Below are positions 55,022 through 64,000 of a DNA stretch of 64,000 bases, one piece after another. Under the pieces are notes generated by a model. The model ran no database searches. It was given only the letters and a program-made list of their open reading frames with translations, and was not told where the DNA came from. How positions within the stretch are numbered: the stretch's first letter is position 1; each line of letters starts with the position of its first letter. Position numbers and translations under genes: made by a program. This DNA is from Phyllostachys edulis (Eukaryota; Streptophyta; Magnoliopsida; Poales; Poaceae): the NCBI GenBank assembly GCA_036346405.1, contig CM070562.1:99164284-99228283 (forward strand), read 5' to 3'.

Positions 55022-56411
55022 TACCATCGCCGGCTTTATAGAGAAAAGTCATCACAGCATGCCCACCACAAACCGCTCAGGATGTATACTTATCACAAAC
55101 TGCCCAAACCACAAACCGCTCGGTGATAGGTTCCTATCACGCACGGTTCTCGCTAATAACCATTTGTAGATGCATCATGAGACGGTTTGAAAACCGCTCG
55201 TGATGACCTCATTTCATCATCGCCCATAAACTCGGATGGCTCACTTAAACCGTCTGTGATGACGTTTTTGAACCGTCTGTGAATACCTTTTCTGTAGTAG
55301 TGATTGTTGCAAATCTATATCAATGCGAGCAAAAAAATAGCATAGAAAAATGATAAATCAATTATATAAAACGTGGTTAAATTATGTATGAGGAATCCTG
55401 TAACCATAATAAGATGACCGCAGTAGTAAACCTAGATAACAGAAAGATAGATCTGTTGGTAACTACAGAACCATGGTGCAGGAAGTACAGAAAGACCTAT
55501 ATGTTGCAACAATCTACATAATACGTTCTTGCGTAGTGAAAATAAAGAGGAAAGTAGAAAGGTAATATATGGTGAATTAGAGAACAATAGTTGAAGACAC
55601 TCACATCGACTATTTTTTTCAAGACTATGAACGACATTTGTTTTGCTGGTGAAGGAGGCAGTTTGTTCTGGAGGATCTTCAGCTTGTGGGGTCTAAAAAT
55701 AGTTAACACAGGTAGGGAAAGGTAAATATCCATATAGTGTATGCACATATTAGGGTATGGTAAAGCAAATCACAGTGTGTCAGTTTGATTATAAGAACAA
55801 TTTGAATAAATGCATCTGTAGTGTCATCTATAAAGAAAGAGATAATGGAAAGATGAGATAAATACGGGCCTATTCTGTGCTGACCAGTGGCTGAAACATA
55901 CGCTTTTGAGTAGATGGCATTGCAATGTGTGCTTCCTTAAGCCTGTAAGACGAAAGAATATGAACGATATGTGGACTATGGCAACGGAGATGGTATACAT
56001 GAAATCAACAAATAAAGAGTGAGGTTGACATAACGTACTTTACATGCCCTTCTTCCTCAGTACTAGTTAGGCTGTGGGGAAGATAGCGGCTGTGTTGCTG
56101 GCTTAATCTACAGAGATATGCATACTATTGGAAGGACTAATTGTTTTTTTAATTATCAAACAAGATGACACAACAACAAAGAACTAACCGAGGTGAATGA
56201 GCAGTAGTCAAGAAACGACAAGGCATCGCTATGGATACATGTTATGAACGCAATATATTACGCACCACAATCATAACCACTGGTTGACCAGAAATCTATA
56301 GGACTATAACCGACATTGAAGGGCAAGCAATCTATGGTAGAGGGCAAGAAAATATAACGATCTATATTGTCCACAACATGAAGAAGCGTAAGTAAAGAGA
56401 TCTATAAATAC

Positions 56412-59275
56412 CTTAGTAAGCAAAGATGTGTGAGGAGGTTTGACATGAACTATTCTCTCAGGAGTATGAAGCATATGGCTGGATACAACGGTCTCTTGAT
56501 CAACAGTTTTGCTCACTGGTCCCTTCATTTGGTCAACTAAATAAACAAGTCCATATGAAGATGACACAACATGATTTGAGGAGTGAATTTTTGGAATAGT
56601 AGGTTGTTTTCCAAACACGGTTATAATACGTTTTACTTGATAGGACTTCTTAGGATCGTGGAAACTTTTTTTTTTGTAATACTAACATGCCAACTATACT
56701 TCGCGCATGCAACTTGAGCAATATCTACTGGTATTTCACCTCCTCCACGATTAGATCTAAGAACAGCGTCGACTTGTTTACCAACGACCTGCTGTCCAAC
56801 ATCTCCAAATAGAATAAACTCTGCATCTGATGTTTCGTCAGTGCCAATAACACAAAGTTTGTACCTTTTTAAGAAAGAGGGTCACATGTTAACTCAAGTA
56901 CCTAAAAGCGTATAGGGACGCCGATGCTAACAACAGTAGTATACCTCGGTTTGGGGCCTCTACAAGGACAAGACGAACACCTGTACAAACGACTGTCCAG
57001 AATAGATTTCCTACTGCACTTATTGCAAGAGAAAAACCACCATGTTTGACCAGGGCTTAGCCTAGCAACTGTGACAGTGCATCTAAGTCCAGTAGGCTAC
57101 ATGCAGATAGACAGGAGGTAGTTACGCTGTGTTCATAAAGGATAACTACAAACCGAAGGTAAATAACTAAAAGGGCAAAACTAACCGGGAAATCAAACGG
57201 ATTTATGTCAACTATCCCCTTCAGCATTTTTTCTTCCATCTGGTCTGAAGGAGCGTTGTTTCGTGGGATTTGATCACATAAAGTGACGTGAGATACAAAT
57301 TCAAAATGGTACTCCATACTGCTTAGTAGAAAGTAAGTTAGACAGGTGTATGATAACAAAACAAACAAGACATTAGCAGAAGTTATGTAATTTGAAGATC
57401 GAGCTGGGTAGTGTCAGGCTTGCAAGTCTGTAGTTCTATACCTTGAGGCGAGAGTTGTAGCTTATGGAATGCTTGGACTGATATACCATCGATAGGCTGC
57501 GTTTCTAGTAAGTCCTTCCTCCTTTATAAAGACCAAATATAGGCAAACATATTAATAGCCATAGATATATGGCATGAATGATAAAATAGCGAAGAATATA
57601 GAAACTATTACGAGGGAGTAACAGCATAGATAGCAAAACTAAGTGAAGTGAGCTATATGAACAGGTGTAGAGATACAACATGAACGAAAGAACAATGATG
57701 AAAAACCAACTTTTTGTACAAGGCAGCAATACAGAGAATACAAACATCGTGTGCAATGGAATAGATAACATTGTACATAAAAGTTACTATATGTACGACT
57801 ATATGTCACCTGATTGGTCGAGCAAACATGCATCTTTGGTTAGGTTAAAAATAGAGCCTACACTATTTGCATGACAGGTACTATGTTCGTGGCAAAAAAA
57901 AACATACTAATCAGAATATACTGTTGTACAAGACAACATGATTTATAAAACCTCTACAATAGTGTGCCGCTAAAAATGCTGCACAGTAACTGTAAGGAGC
58001 TAATGATAGATGGACTTCTAAAACCAATATGAGCATATTCACGGTATGTATATCTAAAGCTTCAAAGCAAGTGCATCTAGAGGTGTATGCAGGTAGACAG
58101 ACATCAAAGCTTTTCATTTTTTGGTATGTCATTATGTAGAGCACGAACTAAAGCGCATAAATGAAGGTAACATATAGTTGTATATTAAGCAAAACAATAT
58201 ACACATATCTCTGTAAACACAAATCAAATTAGGTAGATAAAGGAAAGCATAGAGCACATGTAAGATGAAGAACATATAGAAACGATTAGAGAGGTAGAAA
58301 AGTTTTAATTATGGTCAGCGGATGCGCAAGGAGGAAAAGCAACGGGGATAGAGAATTAACGCCTATATCGTTTCATGAGGACACCCACAAAAAGAGCCGC
58401 AATAGGCTGCGTTTGGCCATCCTCATAGACATGATCAACATCAAATTATACTGCTCACTGGCCCCATAGCATAAGTTTTATTTCACGGTTGCTGCACATG
58501 ACAGAAACGAGTGGTTAACCAGAAAAACAAATCCATCTAATATGCATAGCATAGCAGAGAAAAAAATGTAGCTGAAGATAAAGGAGATCTAGCTGTCATA
58601 CCTAGCATCCCTCATCACGATAATCCTCTTCAATGTAGGAAAATTTTGGCTTGTAGTATAAACAGTTGCAGTGTTAGAGATGCTCACGATAACCCCCATA
58701 ACATCTACAATATAATCGTACAATTAGACAGTTGGTAAAAATAACTGGTTCGATAGAAAGCATGAAGTTAGGCAACAACAAAAGGACACAAAAAACAACA
58801 CGATGAGTAGGAACGTACCAAGAGAGGATCTAGTCTCACCCACATAGTTAGGGAGGTCAGCAAACAATACAAGACTGTATGCATATGTGGGGAAGCTATC
58901 CGGTACATCAAGCAGCTCCTTTATTTGAGTGTAGTAAGTAAGCTTGATCATATAGGCACTATCTACGGATCTATATTTTTCTTTGTTAGCACACACGAGA
59001 AACCGACTAAGATCATACACATGTCCCTCTTGCAGCTGTGCTTTTTTTGCCTCAACATGCTTGCCAAGTATCTCAGCGCGCATAGCAACACCCTGCAATA
59101 CAAAGGCAGTAGATCATGGTCATCAAGACTACAGTGTATGGAACAAAAAAAAGGCATGAAGATATCGACATAGAGTTTCTGAAAATACTGACATATAAGA
59201 ACTACTAAGTACCTGCTCATCGATTAGGACAAGATCCAGATGCTGGATACTGCCACCATCCACACTGCCACAGTA
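56412..59275 (-). pseudogene. RPA70-like single-strand DNA binding protein of the Helitron
   Basis: The gene resembles the large subunit of replication protein A, which coats single-stranded DNA. Plant Helitrons often carry such a copy. Minus-strand exons in order are VDGGSIQHLDLVLIDEQ (59275-59222); GVAMRAEILGKHVE, GHVYDLSRFLV, YMIKLTYYTQIKEL and LPNYVGETRSSLG (about 59095-58825), an OB-fold of DUF223 type; DVMGVIVSISNTATVY and FPTLKRIIVMRDAR (about 58705); IKLMLWGQ with a stop, FDVDHVYEDGQTQ (about 58440); a block near 57200; and the zinc ribbon SCNKC...YRCSSCPC with PRY (57060-56945), followed by a C-terminal OB part (EFILFGDVGQQVVGK-like, KYSWHV) up to a GTATTT donor after SLLTK at 56412. 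Stops at LWGQ* and AV* indicate decay. Confidence 0.7.
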
Positions 59276-59706
59276 TTACCATAACCGCGACACTCTAACA
59301 CAGACATTCCATTGCTTGCTTGTTAGATTTATTTCAGACAAAAGATTGTACGTCATGTGCACATTGAAAAAAAGGGGCCACACACAGACATGCATAGTAT
59401 GTACGTACAACCAATAGAGAACATACATCACCTGTTGCGGATAGAAAAAGGAAATGAAAACAAAAGATTGGAATACTTTATTTTGCCTGGTACTCCAATG
59501 TATAGTGTGGGACTGTTGTATAGTAGATCAGTGAGATATAGCGTCTCTATCGAAAAAGGATGGAGAACACAGCATACGTGACACAAAATAATAGATAATG
59601 TTATATGAATAGGCCAGGAGTTCTATTAAAGCCGTACAAAACCGAAGGCAAACTACGAGTTTATTAAAACCATACATTGCATAGAAGACAAAAGAGTAAT
59701 ATTTTG

Positions 59707-62700
59707 CTAGGTTGATTGTAAGATCTCATGATAAACAATATTCTTTGTTCTAGATCCACATGATCCGTCCTCATTTTCAATAAGGATCTTTAGCCTCTCC
59801 CTGGATGTAACGCGTGAAACAACAACGTAAAGTTGGCCGTGTGTAAAAACTGGTTTTTTTAAATATACACTAACACTTGTAAGGGTCTAGCCTTGGCTTT
59901 TATTAATATTCATAGCATAGGAAAGTCTGATTGGAAATTGGCGACGCTGTAACCTAAAAGGCCATTTTGCGTTTCCAGTTGTCAAGGTGATGCGTGGAAG
60001 ATACACAATCTGACCAATACCAGAACAAGTCATAATAGCAGCCTCAATCATAACATGGCCAAGTTTCGTAACTATAAGACGTGTTCCATTACACAAACCA
60101 GCAGATTGGTTTAAGTTTCTTAGAAGCATAATCGAAACTCCTACTTTTAGGACTAGTCTATGCCGAGGGAAGTTATTTGCATCTATAGAATTGAGAAGTT
60201 CAATAGGATATAGAAGATCAGCATCAGCTGGTGTGTCAATGGATTTCGATGCGGCATCACAACTGAGGTACTCTACCTCATCACTAGGTATTACAGCTAA
60301 AATGAAAGAGTTTATTTCGTCAACAACCTCGTTAGTGGGCAACAGTATAGCGCGGCTGCATAGGTAGTCTGTTTGACAAAAAAACATTTATGTAAATTAA
60401 TGTAAATAAATATGTTATGGCAACTATCTTATCACCTTTTGTCGTAATAAGGAACTCATCTGGGATTTCTATCCAAAACAGTTCGGTTTCACCTGGACAA
60501 CTGATAACAGGCAGACGACTATCACTAAGAGCTAAAATCCATTGACTGAATTTAGAGACATCACTATGGGCATATTGGCTTGTATTTATAGTAGATAGCC
60601 TCATATTAATACATAATGACTGGATTTCAACGGGTTTCCATAGAGTCGGATTTGTAATCGTGGCATCGACTATCTGAGACCTAGTTCCCCCTTCAATGAT
60701 AGGTAAGATCTGTCTTAGCCTCTTAGGTCACTGCCAAGGACAAAAACCTTACCTCCAAACGGTAAGTTGGAAAGGGCACCATCCTCGCTAGACAATATAT
60801 CACGAAAAGACCGATCCAACGTCTCAAAACATCTTCTATGGGCCATAAGGGCTTCGTCCCAGATAACAAGATAGGCAGATTTGATTAGACCTGTGAGCAT
60901 GGTTCCTCTATGTATATCACAGACAGTCGATTCGTCTATATCTATCAGTATCTTGAAGTAGGAATGCGCTGTCCTACCTTTAGGTAAAAGAAGGGAAGCA
61001 ACATCAGAAGAAGCTACAATCAGAAAAATAGCTCCGGTAGATCTCAGATATGTTACAATCGCATTCCAAAGAATTGTCTTTCCGGTGCCTCCATAGCTGT
61101 ATACAAAAAATTCAAAGGCTTTTTTTATCAGGATTAAGGATCACGCATAAGTTGGCCGACTCAGTAATGAGATCATCAAGATTGCATGTGAGTTCATCGT
61201 CTATCATAGTATTAGCGAGGGTAAACGTAACACTCGTACTTTTTGCAGGCAAGTTGAAGGAACTCAATTTAGATCCACTTCTTGCAAATAGAGTAGCCAA
61301 CTCATCTAGCAAAGGATCTGTAAGTTCAGAGATAGGCACCACGTAAGTCGGGTTACGAATGGAGCGATGCAATCGATGCTGTAAATCACCTGCTAGATCT
61401 AACTAAACTTTATCCAAAAAAGGATCGTTCGTCACCTACATCACAGAAAAGTAACATCGTAACAAATAGTTGTCTAAGCTGATATGATGTGCCCCCACGT
61501 GGTTGCTTCCTCAAAACCGTAATACCACTCAACATCATCTCCTAATAAACCACGAGCAGCACAAGCCTCTTTGATTGTGTCATAGACAACATCCTGAAAT
61601 GTACGAATGTGTTTGAAACTCCACTCACCCTTAACCACCATAAGCATCATTCTAAGAAAGTAGCACTCACCAACAAAAGGGTGCACAAAATACAAAAGGC
61701 CTATCTTTGTTCTACGGCGTCTTTTCTGCCAAGATCTAGTATTAGTGTCCCAGCGCCACATAGAAGGGAAATCACAATAGGATAAGGTATGCACATCAGG
61801 ATAGGTCCTATTTGCAGTAAACCACTCAGTTAGCGGTGTCCGCGCAAGAAAAAAAATTGGAAATCACAGTCGTCAGGCTAGTATTAGGGTGTAGGCTAAC
61901 ATTATTCATGTGAGGTAGATGCACAGCAAGCCATTCGACAGAAGGATAATGTCTATGGATATCATAACCAAGGATCCTCCACACCGCATCCTGTTCACAT
62001 ATATAACGACAATCTAGATATTCTTTAACCTCGTTAACACTAGACGTCCCAGGATCACATGGCGCATCTTTGCCTTTCCTAACCTTCTTGAGGTATATCT
62101 TTGCACAATCCTGGCCTTTAATAACGTACTTAAAAAGATACTTTAGCACACATGTTTTATTACAACATTCAACGTTTATATGTGCTGAGTATTTTTTGAG
62201 GAGAAACAAATTATATGGAACCACCTATCTGTTGTCTAGACGAACATTTCCTTTAATGACAAAACGACCATTATCAGGGCGTCTATAAAGAGCGAAGCCA
62301 TCTTTGTCGATGGTTGTTTCGTTTCGAAAGGACTTTGGATTAAACGTTGAACAAGAATTGTCTTTCATATAGGGACATCTATCGTTTATGGCACAACAAG
62401 GACCGTGCATCATATGCTCTTAAACCAAAGCATATCCTAAAGGATCAACGACTGGATCAGGTATCTCAGCGCTTACAAAAGAATCAATAAGGATCGATGT
62501 TGGCTCATTATTATCTCTAGTTAGCCAAACAACGATGTGAGTGTGGAAGACCACGTTTCTAAGACCACATTTGTGGAATTCTATAGCGTGGAGCACTATA
62601 AGAACAAAGAAAACACACAGGTTAGAATAAAGATGGCTATGAATAAATGATATGTAGGTAACAAAAATGCGCGGGACGAAGAGAGGAAGGCAGACTGTAC

Positions 62701-64000
62701 ATGTATAAACATATACATGCATCAACAGGACCGAACGCGGTACCATCCTTGATATCCTCGAGAAGCTCCTCTAATTTTATATTGCAGACCCTATCAATAA
62801 TGTCAGCTCTATCAGTTCTAGGCTCGAACTGCAAAGCATCAAAAATCTCGGGCCACTTAGAATTGCACGTGAAAGTAATAAATAAATTGGGGGGACCATA
62901 CACCCCACATATAGCAATAGCATCATGATAGTTCTGTATCATGTAATGTCGACCACCAGTATGACTTGTAGGTAGCACTATATGTTTCCCAACCTCGATA
63001 TTGTCTACAGATCTGGCTGCAACAGCGTCGACCACACCCTGTAAGCTCTCCACTCTTAATTTGTCCTGGTGATCTAGTATGTACTGAAGCCTACACTCAT
63101 CGATACACACATGAGCATCTACTTTTATCTGGGATGACAATCGGCCACAATTTAGGTAAGGATTTGGTTGGTTTTTTCTATAGTGGAAGTAATATCGGAA
63201 GTAGTCTTGCATCGTAACCTTGGAGCGAACCCCTCGGTTGGTAGGATCAACACCGATATAAGGCACACCGACCTGAAAGCCACGTCCATAGTATGAGAAC
63301 ATCAATGGGTAATATAGAGCCACGAACGTCGGGTGCAAAGGAGATATTCGATGCAAATCCTCAGATCTATTATGTACGATAATATCTCGCTTATAGGTCT
63401 CCAAAGAAAAATCGCCAACAACCAGTAGCGCGAGCTCGTCGCTGCTAGGTAGATTATATTGCACTAGATCACCTGATCTAGCTCCGACAATTCTAATACA
63501 GACATAATCACCACCTGATTGTCGCAAACGGTCTCTTGCAAGGTGAAATTGTCTAACTAATGGGTTGTGCTCATCAAGCATGCGCATAAGAGCCAAAACT
63601 ACGCACGGATCTAAACGACCCTCGGTATTTTCGGATGAATCTAGCGCACGTATCCTATTGTCAACCTCGTTGTCGGTATCGTATATGTAAAGCTCAATAA
63701 ATCTAGGAGCAATCTCACCATGAGGAACTAAAGAACCAATGCGATAATGCACCTGGCCACAAATGCTGAATACATATGGCCATCCATAGGTATTGACCAA
63801 TCAATCTATCTTAGCGCCCATAGAAGTGAAAGTGAACAAGCAGTTGTATTGACGTATTTTTCGCAAAAAATTCTTACACCGAGAATCACCATTGAATCTC
63901 AAAAGTTCAGATAGAAACAGGGAGGCTGCCTGAAAGCTGACAACGAAACCTTACCACCTCTACAACAATTGTTGTATGCAAACCCCTGAGATCTGATGGA
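59707..64000 (-). pseudogene. Helitron Rep/helicase (RepHel), broken, 5' incomplete
   Basis: This protein would nick DNA and unwind it for rolling-circle transposition. It enters at the window edge. The Helitron_like_N part (63990-62717) includes RGGKVSL, LVNTYGWPYVFS, YHRIGSL-like YRIGSLVPHGE, YYPLMFSYYGRGF and NLFITFTCNSKWPEI. A predicted intron (62716-62596, GTATAT..TTATAG) precedes the Rep motif HTHIVVWL (about 62530), and YLFKYVIKG supplies the second Rep motif (about 62130). The PIF1-like helicase follows: GGTGKT Walker A (about 61070), VIWDEALMAHRR (about 60860), FLITTKGDKI, RAILLPTNEVVDEIN, MNINKSQG, and HGQLYVVVSRVTSRERLKI, ending at 59707. Breaks are stops at about 63808, 62418 (ALV*EH), 62226 (DNR*VVP) and 59889 (KSQG*TL), and frameshifts in homopolymers near 61850 and 61115, an 8-bp insertion near 60715, and one near 60385. 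Confidence 0.88.

Larger units (their letters stand above)
51463..55302. mobile_element. Non-autonomous CACTA element, 3.84 kb
   Basis: Terminal inverted repeats CACTACTACAAAAAGG (51463) and, inverted, CACTACTACAGAAAAGG (55302) are seen. The flanking 3-bp duplication is ATT (51460-51462 and 55303-55305). The subterminal regions (51480-51765 and about 54800-55300) hold many direct and inverted ACAGACGGTT units. Length of duplication, CACTA termini and subterminal arrays define the superfamily. No transposase (TNP2 type) is present. It sits inside the Helitron. The interior has a 96-residue open frame, GC-rich sequence, a 76-bp tandem array, microsatellites and inverted repeats. Confidence 0.88.
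50334..64000 (-). mobile_element. Helitron, 3' end and body (5' end beyond window)
   Basis: This is a rolling-circle transposon read on the minus strand. The order is Rep/helicase gene (64000-59707), RPA-like gene (about 59275-56412 plus tail exons), 3' UTR-like sequence and terminus. The 3' end is CTAG (50334-50337) followed by host T, with a 22-nt hairpin (50344-50365) ending 6 nt before it. An RPA70-like second gene is typical of plant Helitrons. A CACTA element (51463-55302) is inserted in the 3' part. Coding regions are degenerate, so it is no longer autonomous. Confidence 0.8.

Noticed and set aside
54870..55169. 99-residue Ile-Tyr-rich frame
   Set aside because: Mostly translation of (TA)n tracts between inverted repeats.

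Overview
The window is nuclear DNA of a grass, most likely Oryza or a close relative. The evidence is the mix of transposon families (Tat-type Ty3/Gypsy, SIRE-type Copia, long Gypsy LTRs beginning TGTAACATCCC, a CACTA element with ACAGACGGTT subterminal repeats, a plant Helitron with an RPA-like gene, plant-mobile-domain genes), spliceosomal introns with GT..AG ends, AT-rich spacers with GC-rich islands, and a plant-type initiator tRNA-Met. The species cannot be fixed from sequence alone.

Only two features look like intact host genes: a single-exon RING-H2 E3 ubiquitin ligase (21517-22431, +) and an initiator tRNA-Met gene (45291-45362, -). Almost everything else that can be recognised is transposon sequence, much of it nested.

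Layout: 1-2.7 kb holds short repeats and a Copia-like LTR remnant. 2.7-5.75 kb is a decayed hAT element (minus strand) with a traceable BED-to-hATC transposase. 8457-21303 is a 12.8-kb Mutator-like element defined by matching terminal inverted repeats and an exact 9-bp target duplication. It carries a broken plant mobile domain (PMD) gene, one small apparently intact GRF zinc-finger gene and one broken GRF gene, and has been invaded by a Copia solo LTR, a second Copia LTR fragment and a 3.2-kb Gypsy-type solo LTR. Its right end lies about 210 bp upstream of the RING-H2 start codon. 26.6-28.4 kb has nested non-autonomous DNA transposons. 28.9-34.6 kb is LTR material, including a SIRE-type LTR with its polypurine tract. 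34.6-43.9 kb is a 5'-truncated Tat-lineage Gypsy element with a plant-type extra RNase H and an antisense gene behind pol. 43.9-46.3 kb is low-copy-looking DNA with a small hAT MITE and the tRNA. 46271-49560 is another solo LTR related to the one at 16 kb. 50334 to the window end is a Helitron read on the minus strand (3' hairpin and CTAG end at about 50.34 kb, RPA-like gene, Rep/helicase gene running off the edge), split by a 3.84-kb CACTA element (51463-55302) with its own tandem repeats, microsatellites and inverted repeats.

The transposon proteins are nearly all inactivated by visible stops, frameshifts, deletions or catalytic substitutions. The most noteworthy items are the PMD plus GRF Mutator-like element next to the RING-H2 gene, the well-delimited Helitron with nested CACTA, and the Tat element with its antisense gene. 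I found no CRISPR, operon or prokaryotic system.
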